Origin: Oscillospiraceae bacterium
GTDB lineage: Bacteria; Bacillota; Clostridia; Oscillospirales; Ruminococcaceae
Length of the DNA: 64,000 nucleotides
Reading direction: 5' to 3'
Assembly: GCA_029005335.1 (NCBI GenBank)
Contig: JAQXFT010000022.1
Coordinates: 23,822 to 87,821 of the forward strand
A model generated the notes under the pieces. That model searched no databases. It had not been told where the DNA came from and worked only from the letters and a program-made list of their open reading frames with translations. Positions 43,226 to 52,639 of the stretch are shown in pieces (positions within the stretch are counted from its first letter, which is position 1; each line of letters starts with the position of its first letter). Both the position numbers and the translations under genes were made by a program.

Positions 43226-44473
43226 TTATTGCTGCTGATAGTCAAGTGAGAACGGCTCATATCTTTTGAATGCTCTTTCATTTCTTGATACACTGTAGGT
43301 ATCAGCCAGCTCTTCAATAAAGTCACTGAATTCCTCGCCGTATTTCTGATTCTGGAGGCTGAGAATCATATTTTCAGACCACCAGTCATCATCTGTAAGT
43401 CTTTCATAGAGGTCAGCCTTGAAAATTACATAAACAGCCTCGCTGTCCTCAAATACGGAAGCTTCTCCGGTTTTAGCCTCCTTGAATATATATTCATTGG
43501 CTTTCTTTGAGGGGACATAATTCGGTTCAGTAGCTGTAGTAGTTTCACCGCTTTCGCCAACTGATATATCAGCTTCCTTTGCAGTAGTTACGGTTACAAA
43601 CTGTACAAGCTGTTCGTTTGCAAATGGGTTAGTAGTTGTAGTAGTTGTTGTTGCAGAGGGGTCAGAGGTGGTTGTAGTAGTGGTGGTAGTTGCTGAATCT
43701 GTGGTAGCTGTCAGAGCGGCAGCCTTTTCGGCTTCTTCGAGCTTATACTCCTGGTATTCATCACGGATTTCGTCCATTTTGTAAAGTCTTTTCTGCTCAG
43801 TAGTTTCCTTGTTTACTTCCTCGGCATAATCTTCAGCAAGCCTGATGAGCTTTTTCTTATCACTGCCTTTTAAGAGGTTGCCATCGGAATCCTTGAGGTC
43901 GATTGTGATATATTCCACACGGGCATAATTGTCATTGAAATATTTTTTAAGTTCGCTTTCGCTCATACCCTTTTCGCCGTCAAAGCCGTAGTAGTGCTTG
44001 AATACATGCTCACGTTTATAATCAATTTCCATTATATCCCTGAGGGATTCTTCTCCGATACCGTTTTTGGTATAGAATTTACCTCCGTCGCCCTGTGTAT
44101 AATAGGAGAGCATATCATCGATTTCTGATTTCTCCTCAGCGGTAAGCTCTTCTCCCAGAGCATCAAATTCACGTGATATAGCGACAAATTCAGTACAATA
44201 TTCCTCAGCCTTATTCTGAATCCAGTCTTTTGCCGTGATGTTGTCGATATGAGCATTTTTTATATTTTCGACCTTGGTTGTATCCGTGCCGTCCTCTCCG
44301 ATTATATTAGAGGCTTCATAGTAAGCACTCATAGTGTAGAATATGAATATTCCTGCACGTATATCAGTACCGTCAATATTCATACCGGTTGACGTTGATT
44401 CACCACAGCCTGAGAATGCTGCCGCCATAGTAAGGGCAGTAGCAGCGGCAACGATTCTTTTGAATTTTTTCAT
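43226..44473 (-). CDS. SurA-like secreted foldase lipoprotein, probable
   Basis: A 415-residue lipoprotein: signal peptide with lipobox FSGCGES, lipidated Cys near residue 23. The middle region (about 30-240) resembles the helical SurA/trigger-factor-type chaperone domain of PrsA-like foldases. A low-complexity stretch rich in Thr (about 260-290) interrupts the protein. It is followed by a C-terminal region that could be a degenerate peptidyl-prolyl isomerase domain (EYIFKEAKTGEASVFEDSEAVYVIFK). GGAGG precedes the ATG. It lies 28 bp after the DAHP synthase gene, so may be co-transcribed. The foldase role is inferred. Confidence 0.65.
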   Translation of the reverse strand: MKKFKRIVAAATALTMAAAFSGCGESTSTGMNIDGTDIRAGIFIFYTMSAYYEASNIIGEDGTDTTKVENIKNAHIDNITAKDWIQNKAEEYCTEFVAISREFDALGEELTAEEKSEIDDMLSYYTQGDGGKFYTKNGIGEESLRDIMEIDYKREHVFKHYYGFDGEKGMSESELKKYFNDNYARVEYITIDLKDSDGNLLKGSDKKKLIRLAEDYAEEVNKETTEQKRLYKMDEIRDEYQEYKLEEAEKAAALTATTDSATTTTTTTTSDPSATTTTTTTNPFANEQLVQFVTVTTAKEADISVGESGETTTATEPNYVPSKKANEYIFKEAKTGEASVFEDSEAVYVIFKADLYERLTDDDWWSENMILSLQNQKYGEEFSDFIEELADTYSVSRNERAFKRYEPFSLDYQQQ

Positions 44474-44501
44474 TTATATTCCTCCGATTTAATTTTAAGT
44501 T

Positions 44502-45530
44502 TTAGAGCTGGTCAGCAATATTGTATATAAGCTGTTCGGATTTTTCCCAGCCAAGGCAAGGGTCGGTAATGGATTTGCCGTAAATACCTTCTTCTATTTT
44601 CTGACAGCCGTCCTCAATATAGCTTTCAATCATCAGACCCTTGACAAATTTTCTTATATCATCTGAATGACGCATACTGTGCAGAACCTCATTGCTGATT
44701 CTGATTTGCTCGAGGTATTTTTTTCCGGAATTGGAGTGGTTTGTATCTATTATTACAGCCATATTTTTCAGATTTTTCTGTGAATAGAGTTCAAACAGGA
44801 GCATAAGGTCTTCATAGTGGTAGTTGGAGATATTCTGACCGTGCTTGTTTGTAGCACCTCTCAGGATAGCGTGAGCATAGGGATTGCCGTCAGTAAGGAC
44901 TTCCCAGCCGCCGTAAAGGAATGTATGATGAGCCTGAGCAGCCTTTATAGAGTTAAGCATAACAGACAAATCGCCGGAAGTAGGATTCTTCATACCTGCC
45001 GGAACGTCCATTCCGCTTGCAGTAAGTCTGTGCTGCTGGTCTTCGACTGACCTTGCACCTACTGCTACATATGAGAGCAAATCGGATACATATCTGTAAT
45101 TTTCCGGATAGAGCATTTCATCGGCACACGTTAATTTAGTTTCGGAAATTGCCTTCATATGGAGCTGTCTTACCTTGATAACGCCCTGAAGCATATCTTC
45201 ATTTTTAGTAGGGTCGGGCTGATGAACCATACCCTTATATCCTTCGCCGGTAGTTCTGGGTTTATTTGTATAGATTCGGGGAATAATAAGGATTTTATCC
45301 TTAACCTTTTCCTGAACCTCAGCCAGACGGTGGACATAATCCATAACGGAATCGTCCTTATCGGCTGAGCATGGACCTATTATAAGCAGAAATTTGTCAG
45401 ATTCACCGGTAAAAACCTTTTTTATTTCCTCATCACGGGCAGATTTTATATTTTTAATTTCCTCTGAAACGGGGTAAAGCTCCTTGATTATCTGCGGTTC
45501 AGGGAGCTGTCTGTTGAATGTCATTCCCAT
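44502..45530 (-). CDS. 3-deoxy-7-phosphoheptulonate (DAHP) synthase, class I
   Basis: First step of aromatic amino-acid synthesis, from phosphoenolpyruvate and erythrose 4-phosphate. The 342 residues show IIGPCSADK, IPRIYTNKPRTTGEGYKG, and ARSVEDQQHR. GMKNPTSGDLSVMLN and IDTNHSNSGKKY follow, all typical of the AroF/G/H type. AAAGGAG precedes the ATG. Which aromatic amino acid inhibits it cannot be told from the sequence. It has a consensus promoter and no other aro genes nearby. Confidence 0.94.
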   Translation of the reverse strand: MGMTFNRQLPEPQIIKELYPVSEEIKNIKSARDEEIKKVFTGESDKFLLIIGPCSADKDDSVMDYVHRLAEVQEKVKDKILIIPRIYTNKPRTTGEGYKGMVHQPDPTKNEDMLQGVIKVRQLHMKAISETKLTCADEMLYPENYRYVSDLLSYVAVGARSVEDQQHRLTASGMDVPAGMKNPTSGDLSVMLNSIKAAQAHHTFLYGGWEVLTDGNPYAHAILRGATNKHGQNISNYHYEDLMLLFELYSQKNLKNMAVIIDTNHSNSGKKYLEQIRISNEVLHSMRHSDDIRKFVKGLMIESYIEDGCQKIEEGIYGKSITDPCLGWEKSEQLIYNIADQL

Positions 45531-45564
45531 ATAAAAAAAACTCCTTTAATTACATTTACATTTT

Positions 45565-45593
45565 ATTATATCATTATGAAATTATATTGTCAA
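45565..45593 (-). promoter_or_regulatory. consensus sigma-A promoter of the DAHP synthase gene
   Basis: Minus strand TTGACA (45588..45593), 17-bp spacer, TATAAT (45565..45570). The -35 overlaps the stop of the upstream membrane protein gene. Confidence 0.85.
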
Positions 45594-46126
45594 GTCTTGT
45601 TTTTTTTGAGAGCGGGTCTGAGTCTTTTTTCATAAAGCTCGTAGAATATGTTGAGGTTGTATTCATAAAGCAGGAATATAAAGTTTACGAAAGCGAGGAT
45701 TATTGGTATGCCGTATTTTCCGAAGCCTTTTATTTCCTCCAGAAAGGCTGTGAGACCCATTATATATGTTGTAAGCATGAAGAATGATATTACACATATA
45801 TTGAAAACGGTTAGTTTTATCAGAAATCTTACAGTTTGGGAGGGAATTTTGTCTATAAGAAAGCGTGTTATCGGATAGTGACCAAAGAACATTATGAATA
45901 ATAAAACGGCTTCCTTGTCGAAAGTCACTATCATTGAGAGCAGGCTTACGGCGATATATGTCAGAAAAGCCCAGCTGATACTGATTTCTGATACAATAAT
46001 CATCATAAAAACTCCCGAAATCATCGGGAGAAGTATTGAAAGGGCAGGAAAAATACCCGTCATAAACATTGTCAGCAGGCAAAGTGCAGAAACTATACCG
46101 CCCAGAGCTGTTTTATAAGCCTTCAT
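45590..46126 (-). CDS. hypothetical membrane protein
   Basis: A 178-residue protein with about five hydrophobic helices and a basic C-terminal tail (LYEKRLRPALKKNK). I cannot place it in a family. The pattern of helices with short loops and FFGHYPITRFLIDKI recalls small transporter substrate-binding components, but this is a guess. Its ATG overlaps the SDR stop as ATGA, so it is the last gene of the PBP1A operon. Confidence 0.65.
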   Translation of the reverse strand: MKAYKTALGGIVSALCLLTMFMTGIFPALSILLPMISGVFMMIIVSEISISWAFLTYIAVSLLSMIVTFDKEAVLLFIMFFGHYPITRFLIDKIPSQTVRFLIKLTVFNICVISFFMLTTYIMGLTAFLEEIKGFGKYGIPIILAFVNFIFLLYEYNLNIFYELYEKRLRPALKKNKT

Positions 46127-46881
46127 TTTCGCACGGACTTTTTATTCTGAATGTGAAAAACTACCGGAGCTACAATTTTTTCCGGAAAAATTTTTGAAAG
46201 TGCAACGCCGATTTTCATGGTGAAAGTTGGAATTATAACGGTTTTATTGCTGAAAGCCTTTTCAAGGGCATATTCAGCCATATATTCAGCGGATTTGGGT
46301 TTTATGCTGAAACTGACTCCGGCACGTTCATTGAATTTTGTATCAATAGGGCCGGGACAGAATACACTTATTTTTACATTAGTTTTAAGGTGTTTAAGCT
46401 CCTCAGCGATTGCGAGTGAAAGTCTTACAACATAGTTTTTTGAGGCATAATATCCTGAAAGCTTAGGACCCGTCATAAATCCGGCACCCGAAGCTATATT
46501 TATTATTCTTCCCCTGTTATGTCTGAGAAAATCACGCAGAAAGAGCTTTGTCAGTATATGAAGTGAGGTTATATTGACGTTAATCATATCAAGCTCTGAT
46601 TTCAGGGACGTTTCCCCGAAATAACCGAAAACTCCGAATCCGGCATTATTTATCAGCAAATCGATACTGTGCTTTCTGCATACCTTGTAAAGCTTATATG
46701 CATTCTGTGGCTTTGAGAGGTCGCAGGTGACTGTATATACATTAGTTTTAAGGCTTTTCTGAAGCTCTTTAAGAGCTTCTGAATTTCTTCCGGTCAGAAT
46801 AAGCTCCCAGCCCTTTTTGCTAAGGATTTCAGCCATAGCTTTTCCAAGACCGGAGGTAGCTCCGGTAATCAGTGCTTTCAT
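46123..46881 (-). CDS. short-chain dehydrogenase/reductase
   Basis: A 252-residue NAD(P)-dependent oxidoreductase. The cofactor motif is TGATSGLG (about 6-13), NNAG occurs in LLINNAGFGVFG, and the catalytic tyrosine and lysine are in SGYYASK. The protein resembles the YqjQ/DltE-like classical SDR group, whose substrates are mostly unknown; a C-terminal hydrophobic tail is present. The ATG at 46879-46881 has GGGAG 8 bp upstream. It is in the PBP1A operon between the RNA methyltransferase and a membrane protein. Confidence 0.88.
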   Translation of the reverse strand: MKALITGATSGLGKAMAEILSKKGWELILTGRNSEALKELQKSLKTNVYTVTCDLSKPQNAYKLYKVCRKHSIDLLINNAGFGVFGYFGETSLKSELDMINVNITSLHILTKLFLRDFLRHNRGRIINIASGAGFMTGPKLSGYYASKNYVVRLSLAIAEELKHLKTNVKISVFCPGPIDTKFNERAGVSFSIKPKSAEYMAEYALEKAFSNKTVIIPTFTMKIGVALSKIFPEKIVAPVVFHIQNKKSVRK

Positions 46882-46905
46882 TTTCAACACTCCCTTATTT
46901 TGGAT

Positions 46906-48009
46906 TTATTTAAAATACATAAAAAGCTGACATTTAATCATTCCATTATAGAGCTTACGGCGTTTGTCAGCTTTTCGGGCGAAAAATTTTTCAAATTCCT
47001 CTGATGGTGATATGATAAATGCCGGTTTGCCTATAGTCTTTCCCATAAGCTTGTATATTTCCTCAGCCTGACGTATTTCGAGCATTCTTTCTCCGTAGGG
47101 CGGGTTGCATATTACAACTGAATTTTCCGGCTGACGGAAATTTCTTATATCAGCCTGTTCAACGGATATGCGTGATTTTACGCCGGCCTTTTTAGCGTTG
47201 TCGATAGTGAGGGCAACGGCAGAATCGTCGATATCAGAGCCTATCGCATGAAATTCTGCATCTTTATTTACATTTGCAATAGCTCTCCGGCGTTCCTCAC
47301 TCCAGATATTCTGAGGGATAGAAGCCCATTTTTCAGCGGCAAAGCGTCTGTTTATTCCGGGGGCGATATTCATGGCTTTAAGAGCGGATTCTATTAATAT
47401 AGTACCGCTTCCGCAGAAAGGGTCGCATACGACAGTATCAGGTCTTACACGTGCAAGGTCGATTATGCCGGCAGCGAGAGTTTCCTTTATCGGGGCGAGA
47501 TTGGAATTTTTTCTGTAGCCTCTTTTATGAAGTCCGACGCCACTTGTATCGAGGTATATATTGACCTTGTCCTTTAGTATGCTGAACTGTATCTGGACAG
47601 GCGGTTCGGATTCGTCAAACCAGCTTGTATTGTATTTTGATTTAAGTCTGTCAACGCAGGCTTTTTTAACTATTGACTGACAATCCGGAACGCTGTGGAG
47701 GGTTGAGTTAAGGGAATATCCTTTTACGGGAAAAGCATTTTTTTCACCTATAAAATCTTCAAACGGAATATTTTTCACACCCTGATATAATTCCTCAAAG
47801 CTGAAAGCATTAAATTCTGCAAGCTCTATGAGAACTCTTTCAGCCGTTGAGAGACAGAGATTTGCACGGGCAAGAATATTCAAATCACCATAAAAGGATA
47901 TTTTGCCGTCGGAGACACTGAGATTAGTGCCTCCGATTTTATTTATTTCATATTTCAGAACGCTTTCCAGTCCGAAGTGACATGGACAGCAAAATTTAAG
48001 ATTATTCAA
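46906..48009 (-). CDS. THUMP-domain RNA methyltransferase (RlmL/YpsC type)
   Basis: A 367-residue class I methyltransferase that probably modifies guanine N2 in 23S rRNA. It has an N-terminal ferredoxin-like plus THUMP region (about 40-160). The methyltransferase domain has DPFCGSGTILIESAL and the catalytic NPPYGERM. The start is a TTG at 48007-48009 with AGGAGG 9 bp upstream. Extending further upstream would run through the PBP1A repeats in another frame and gives an implausible Leu-rich head. It follows PBP1A after 13 bp. Confidence 0.9.
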   Translation of the reverse strand: MNNLKFCCPCHFGLESVLKYEINKIGGTNLSVSDGKISFYGDLNILARANLCLSTAERVLIELAEFNAFSFEELYQGVKNIPFEDFIGEKNAFPVKGYSLNSTLHSVPDCQSIVKKACVDRLKSKYNTSWFDESEPPVQIQFSILKDKVNIYLDTSGVGLHKRGYRKNSNLAPIKETLAAGIIDLARVRPDTVVCDPFCGSGTILIESALKAMNIAPGINRRFAAEKWASIPQNIWSEERRRAIANVNKDAEFHAIGSDIDDSAVALTIDNAKKAGVKSRISVEQADIRNFRQPENSVVICNPPYGERMLEIRQAEEIYKLMGKTIGKPAFIISPSEEFEKFFARKADKRRKLYNGMIKCQLFMYFK

Positions 48010-48022
48010 AGAATATATCCTC

Positions 48023-50650
48023 CTATTCTTCTGCAACCGGTTCATCGGCAGGAATATCAGCCGGCGGAGGTTCAACAGCCGGAGCGTCAGTAGGTTCATC
48101 GGCAGGAATATCAGCCGGCGGAGGTTCGACAGCCGGAGCGTCAGTAGGTTCAACGACCGGAATATCAGTAGGTTCAACAACAGGTGCATCAGTCTCTGCT
48201 ATTGTAGACGGGGTATCCTCCCAGTCTGATGGAGCTGTAGTTGTATAGCTTTCATATGATGATGTAGTCGGAGCTGATGTATATGAGTAATTGTAGTTGT
48301 AATTATTATCATCATCATAACTACTGCTATTACTACTGCTACTACTGCTACTACTGCTGCTGCCGCTGCTGTAGCTTGTATCGCTATATGAAGGAGAGGA
48401 ATATGAATCACAATAAGGTGCATTTGAGCTTTTCCAGTATCCTATAACGCCATGAGGACAGCCTGAACCTGCTATTTTGCCCGTATTACTGCACATATAG
48501 GCTTCAATTACATCTTCATTGGGAGTAAACTCCGTATTTTTAACGTGTTCGGGGTCAGAAACCCAGTCATAAACTATATTTCGCCATATGTCTGCTGCAT
48601 GGAGTGAAAGCGGAAGGCTTGCATCACCGATAAGCTTGTCATAGCCTATCCATACACCGCTTACGAAATCGGGCATAAGTCCGACGAATGTTGAGTCGTA
48701 CCAGTCATTTGTAGTACCTGTTTTACCGCATACTTCAATACCGCTTATTCTTGCACCAGTACCAGTACCATTTTCAACGACATTTTTAAGAAGTCTGTTC
48801 ATAACCCATGCAGTCTCAGGGTCAACGCCTTCATGCGGGTCGCCGTCGATTTCGAGAAAATCATGGTTAGCCTGAGTAACCTTGCTTATAATGTGTGCTT
48901 CGTATTCAGTACCGTCGTTTCCGTATGGGATATAGGCATTTACAAGATTCTGTATGGATATACCCCATGTCAACGCACCTACTGAAAGCGGAGCATATGC
49001 TTTATCCTCGGGGTCAAGCTTCATATTCAGATTTTCAGTGCAGAATTTGAATACGGCATCTACACCCAAATCCTGACAGAGCTTTGCAGGAACTGTATTA
49101 TATGATTTCTGAAGTGCATAGTAAACCGGAATGCTTGCACCTGATATACTGAGAAGACCGTCTGTGGAATAGTTGGTAGGCCATGGAGTGCCGTCGATTT
49201 CGATATATGTTGTATCACGGTAATATGAACCCCAGTGAATCATATCTGTATAGAGGGCAAGACCATATGTTGAAACAGGCTTCATGGTAGAACCTACCTG
49301 ACGTGTCTGGTCAACAGCGTAGTTCCATGTAAGGGCTTTTTCCTTTTTGCCTATTCCTGCACCCATTCCAAGCACTTCGCCCTTATAGTTGAGGGCAGCA
49401 AATCCGACCTGCGGGGTATCCTCTTCATATTCTCCGTCACCGTCGAGGTCAACGTATCTTATTACGGAGCTTCTGTTCATAAGGTTGTTGAGGTCAAGGA
49501 ATTTTTCATCGAGATAATCCTGAAATTCCATATCGGCAGTTGTATAAATCTGATAGCCTCCGGTGTTGAAGCGTCTGAGAGCCTCATTGTAGTCAATATT
49601 ATACATCTCCTGAATTATGCCGCAGAATTCATTAATAGCGGCATCAACAATCCATGAGGGCTTTTCGTCTTCCTCATCTTCTTTGATTTCGAGATTTTCG
49701 GGGTGCAGTTTTTTGTATTCCTCTGAATCTGTATAAATCAGTTTTTCGTCGAGATATTTCTGATATTCATCATAGGTCAAAGCACCGTTTTTATACATCT
49801 GCCAGAGAACATATTGCTGTCTTTCCTTGTTATTGATTTTACCGTCGAGAATTTCTCCGGTTTCTTCATTTACTTCATAGACATAAGGTCCGAAATAGTT
49901 AGGACTTTTAGGAATTGCGGCAAGCGTAGCGGCTTCTGCTACGGATAAATCCTTTACATCTTTTCCGAAATATTGTACAGACGCAAGCTGAATACCGTTT
50001 ATAGGGCCTCCGAAGCCGATATAATTGAGGTATGTTTCAAGGATTTCGTCCTTGGAATATTTTTTCTCCAGTTGCATGGCTCTGAAAATTTCTCTGATTT
50101 TTCGCTGAGGGGAGGTTTCGTTATCGCCGGTAAGATTTTTAATAAGCTGTTGTGTTATGGTAGAACCACCCTGTTCGGTATTGTAGATATGGATAAACAT
50201 ATTCAGGAATGCCGTGAAGGTACGCTTGTAGTCAACACCGTCATGAGTATAGAAACGTTCATCTTCCGTATACACAAAAGCATCTCTTACGTGCTGGGGT
50301 ATCTCGTCGATAGTAATGGGGATACGCTGTAAATCGTTGCTGACCTTGTGAAGCTCAACGAGTTCGCCTTCACTATCCGTACCGTATACATAACTGTTAC
50401 AGCTCATTTCCATTTCCTGAATGGTAATTCCCGTAGTTTCGTCCATAAAATCGAGTACATAGACAGTAAGGGCAGTAGCGACGATAGTGCCTGTTATGAC
50501 CATAACCAGAAACAGAGACAAAAGAGTAGTCATAATAACGGCAAAGAGCTTCTGGATTACAAGCAGAAATTTATTTTTTTTCTTTTTCCTGTGTTTTTTC
50601 TTCGGAGCAGTGGATTCCTCCACAGCCGGAGACAGATTTTTATCGTTCAT
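48023..50650 (-). CDS. class A penicillin-binding protein (PBP1A-like)
   Basis: Bifunctional enzyme that polymerises and cross-links peptidoglycan outside the membrane. The 875 residues have a basic cytoplasmic tail and a membrane helix (about 30-60). The GT51 glycosyltransferase has EDERFYTHDGVD and GGSTITQQL. The transpeptidase has Ser in GSTMKP, SYN in KSYNTVP, and CGKTGTTND. The last 120 residues are low-complexity: a Ser run, an Asp/Asn/Tyr stretch, then Pro/Thr/Asp/Glu repeats, probably a wall-spanning tail. The ATG at 48650-48648 of the minus strand's numbering, that is 50648-50650, has AAAGGTG 9 bp upstream. It heads a four-gene operon. Confidence 0.94.
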   Translation of the reverse strand: MNDKNLSPAVEESTAPKKKHRKKKKNKFLLVIQKLFAVIMTTLLSLFLVMVITGTIVATALTVYVLDFMDETTGITIQEMEMSCNSYVYGTDSEGELVELHKVSNDLQRIPITIDEIPQHVRDAFVYTEDERFYTHDGVDYKRTFTAFLNMFIHIYNTEQGGSTITQQLIKNLTGDNETSPQRKIREIFRAMQLEKKYSKDEILETYLNYIGFGGPINGIQLASVQYFGKDVKDLSVAEAATLAAIPKSPNYFGPYVYEVNEETGEILDGKINNKERQQYVLWQMYKNGALTYDEYQKYLDEKLIYTDSEEYKKLHPENLEIKEDEEDEKPSWIVDAAINEFCGIIQEMYNIDYNEALRRFNTGGYQIYTTADMEFQDYLDEKFLDLNNLMNRSSVIRYVDLDGDGEYEEDTPQVGFAALNYKGEVLGMGAGIGKKEKALTWNYAVDQTRQVGSTMKPVSTYGLALYTDMIHWGSYYRDTTYIEIDGTPWPTNYSTDGLLSISGASIPVYYALQKSYNTVPAKLCQDLGVDAVFKFCTENLNMKLDPEDKAYAPLSVGALTWGISIQNLVNAYIPYGNDGTEYEAHIISKVTQANHDFLEIDGDPHEGVDPETAWVMNRLLKNVVENGTGTGARISGIEVCGKTGTTNDWYDSTFVGLMPDFVSGVWIGYDKLIGDASLPLSLHAADIWRNIVYDWVSDPEHVKNTEFTPNEDVIEAYMCSNTGKIAGSGCPHGVIGYWKSSNAPYCDSYSSPSYSDTSYSSGSSSSSSSSSSNSSSYDDDNNYNYNYSYTSAPTTSSYESYTTTAPSDWEDTPSTIAETDAPVVEPTDIPVVEPTDAPAVEPPPADIPADEPTDAPAVEPPPADIPADEPVAEE
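48039..48146 (-). repeat. 54-bp tandem repeat in the PBP1A tail
   Basis: Two adjacent 54-bp units (48039..48092 and 48093..48146) differ at one base and encode an 18-residue Pro/Ala/Glu/Asp-rich repeat. The near identity points to a recent duplication; copy number may vary between strains. Confidence 0.85.
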
Positions 50651-50690
50651 TTTGTTCATCACCTTTTTCTGAATTATAATGATATTTATT

Positions 50691-50719
50691 ATTATATCAC
50701 AAAAAAAACTCAATGTTAA
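50691..50719 (-). promoter_or_regulatory. sigma-A promoter of the PBP1A operon
   Basis: Minus strand TTAACA (50714..50719), 17-bp spacer, TATAAT (50691..50696). Confidence 0.75.
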
Positions 50720-50810
50720 GTAGTTTTTGAAAAAAATGTATAAAATATCAAAATCCGCCAATAATGAGAGTAAGGATTTGTATAACCGTATAAGAGGGAG
50801 GGTATATTAT

Positions 50811-51143
50811 ATGGTAATTGACAGAAAAATATTTTTTACGCTTTTAACTTCCGCAACGTTTTCCGGCGTGCTTGTAATCTGTACGCTTGCACAGAATATA
50901 CGCAATGAAAAGATATCAGCAAGGACTACGAATGAACCGGTTGCACTTGAGTCGGTCGGATATATTTTAAGGGAATATGAAAACAACCTCGCCATATTCA
51001 GGGGCGAAAGCGAAAGCCCGTATAAAATAATAAGAGTGAATCTGAATCTGCTTTCGGATTATGACCGTGAAATGCTTTGTGAGGGAATAGAAGCAGATTC
51101 CGAAAGCGAGATAAACCGGATTATTGAGGATTTGACTTCTTAG
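50811..51143 (+). CDS. BofC C-terminal-domain-like membrane-anchored protein
   Basis: A 110-residue protein with an N-terminal membrane anchor (about 8-26) and a small outside domain: YILREYENNLAIFRGESESP followed by LNLLSDYDREMLCEGIEADSE. This matches the pattern of the C-terminal domain of BofC, which in Bacillus restrains the SpoIVB protease during sporulation, but such short proteins are also general in Clostridia. GGGAGGG precedes the ATG at 50811. The end overlaps the convergent flavin reductase by 23 bp. Link to sporulation is inference. Confidence 0.7.
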   Translation: MVIDRKIFFTLLTSATFSGVLVICTLAQNIRNEKISARTTNEPVALESVGYILREYENNLAIFRGESESPYKIIRVNLNLLSDYDREMLCEGIEADSESEINRIIEDLTS

Positions 51144-51708
51144 GGGATTTCTTCTTACGCACTGAAAAGCCGAAGTCACCCAGCTTTCTTCCGAGGGAAA
51201 AATATTCTCCGTGAGCATAAGCCATAAGTCCGCACTGTTGTAAATTAAGTTTACCCTTGCTGTCGATATATTTTTCATCTATATTGATTCCGGTAATTTC
51301 AGCGAGGAACATTGTATGCGTTCCGAGGTGCTTTGAATCCGTTATTTTACATTCGAGATTTACCGGACATTCCTCTATGCACGGAGCGGATACTGTACGG
51401 GACGGGGCGGTATGGAATCCGCATTTTTTGAATTTATCCGTATTCTTACCGCTTTTTACTCCGCAGAAATCAGTCTGACGGCACATTGCAGAGGTAGTAA
51501 GGTTTATAACAAATTCTCCTGAATCTTTAATTATATTGTATGAATATCTTTCAGGTCTTACTGAAATATATGTCATGGGCGGGTGAGTATTTATAATACC
51601 TGTCCAGCCTATGGTTAAGACGTTCGGGTTATCGACAGTACCGCAGGATACGAGTACAGCAGGAACGGGAGAAAGAATAGTGCTTCCTTTCCAGAATACT
51701 TTTGACAT
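51121..51708 (-). CDS. flavin reductase-like FMN-binding protein
   Basis: A 195-residue split-barrel flavoprotein of the flavin reductase family. GTVDNPNVLTIGWTGIINTHPP and ISVRPERYSYNIIKDSGEFVIN are the typical FMN-binding region. Electron acceptor and substrate are unknown. The last 15 residues are very basic (RKKKSPKKSNPQ). AAAGGA precedes the ATG. It is a single gene, overlapping the BofC-like gene tail to tail. Confidence 0.9.
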   Translation of the reverse strand: MSKVFWKGSTILSPVPAVLVSCGTVDNPNVLTIGWTGIINTHPPMTYISVRPERYSYNIIKDSGEFVINLTTSAMCRQTDFCGVKSGKNTDKFKKCGFHTAPSRTVSAPCIEECPVNLECKITDSKHLGTHTMFLAEITGINIDEKYIDSKGKLNLQQCGLMAYAHGEYFSLGRKLGDFGFSVRKKKSPKKSNPQ

Positions 51709-51877
51709 GGCTATAAAAAATCCTTTCTGAAAATAAAAAAATTGTTAGTCAGGGGGAGCGGAATATCCAAAGTATATTATATCATGGCGATTAAAAAATT
51801 TCAATATATCAGCGACGGATTTCGATATTTTTTTTTCCGGCAATAATATATAATAATTCTGAAAGGAGGATAAGAGA

Positions 51878-52195
51878 ATGAATGTTGATATAAAATCTGA
51901 AAACGGCTATGCCGTAGCACTTCTGAGCGGTGAAATTGACCACCATAATGCAAAGGAAATCCGTGAAAAGCTTGACCGCTTTATAATTGCCAACCAGCCT
52001 AAGGAGCTTGCAATAGATTTTGCAGACATATCCTTTATGGACAGCTCCGGAGTGGGGCTTATAATGGGGCGTTATAAGCTTATCAGTGAATGCGGAGGCA
52101 GGCTTGTTGTAAAAAATCCCCGTCAGTATATAAAGAGAGTTTTTAAAATTTCGGGGATTGAACGTATTGTAAGAATTATAAATGATAAGGTTTAG
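51878..52195 (+). CDS. spoIIAA: anti-sigma-F factor antagonist SpoIIAA
   Basis: STAS-domain protein that, when unphosphorylated, frees sigma-F in the forespore. The 105 residues carry the phosphorylation site as Ser56 in FMDSSGVGLIMG. AAAGGAGG precedes the ATG. It is the first gene of the classical three-gene spoIIA operon, 9 bp before spoIIAB. No sigma-H promoter was recognised upstream. Confidence 0.95.
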   Translation: MNVDIKSENGYAVALLSGEIDHHNAKEIREKLDRFIIANQPKELAIDFADISFMDSSGVGLIMGRYKLISECGGRLVVKNPRQYIKRVFKISGIERIVRIINDKV

Positions 52196-52204
52196 GAGGA
52201 GAAA

Positions 52205-52639
52205 ATGGAAGTCATAAACGAGGTTAAATTCACAATGCCATCTCTTTCCGTGAATGAAAGTATTGCAAGGGCAGTGGTATCATCATTTCTGATTCAGACT
52301 GACCCGTCAGTTGATGAGCTTTCCGAGATTCGCACTGTTGTATCGGAAGCTGTAACGAATGCAATTGTTCACGGATACAGAAATTCGACAGGTGTTATTG
52401 AAATGACAATCAGACTGCTTAAAGGCAGGGAGGTATACATAAAAGTTCGTGACAGGGGCTGTGGAATTGAGGATATTGAAAAGGCTATGGAACCGCTTTT
52501 TACAACAGCTCCGGAGGAGGAACGCTCAGGACTGGGATTTTCTGTTATGCAGTCCTTTACTGACAGCCTGAAAGTAAGAAGCAAGTGCGGAAAGGGGACA
52601 ATTGTTACAATGCGTAAGAAGCTGAAAAATAATGAATGA
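52205..52639 (+). CDS. spoIIAB: anti-sigma-F factor and kinase SpoIIAB
   Basis: Binds sigma-F and phosphorylates SpoIIAA. The 144 residues are a GHKL ATPase: N-box SEAVTNAIVHGY, G1 DRGCGIEDI and G2 ERSGLGFSVM. AGGAGG precedes the ATG. It overlaps sigF by 8 bp. Confidence 0.95.
   Translation: MEVINEVKFTMPSLSVNESIARAVVSSFLIQTDPSVDELSEIRTVVSEAVTNAIVHGYRNSTGVIEMTIRLLKGREVYIKVRDRGCGIEDIEKAMEPLFTTAPEEERSGLGFSVMQSFTDSLKVRSKCGKGTIVTMRKKLKNNE

Noticed and set aside
48039..48146. Direct repeats resembling a CRISPR array
   Set aside because: Two adjacent units without spacers, inside the PBP1A coding sequence.
48010..48189. Leu-rich head on the THUMP methyltransferase
   Set aside because: It is the PBP1A repeat region read in another frame; a TTG with AGGAGG gives the normal family start.
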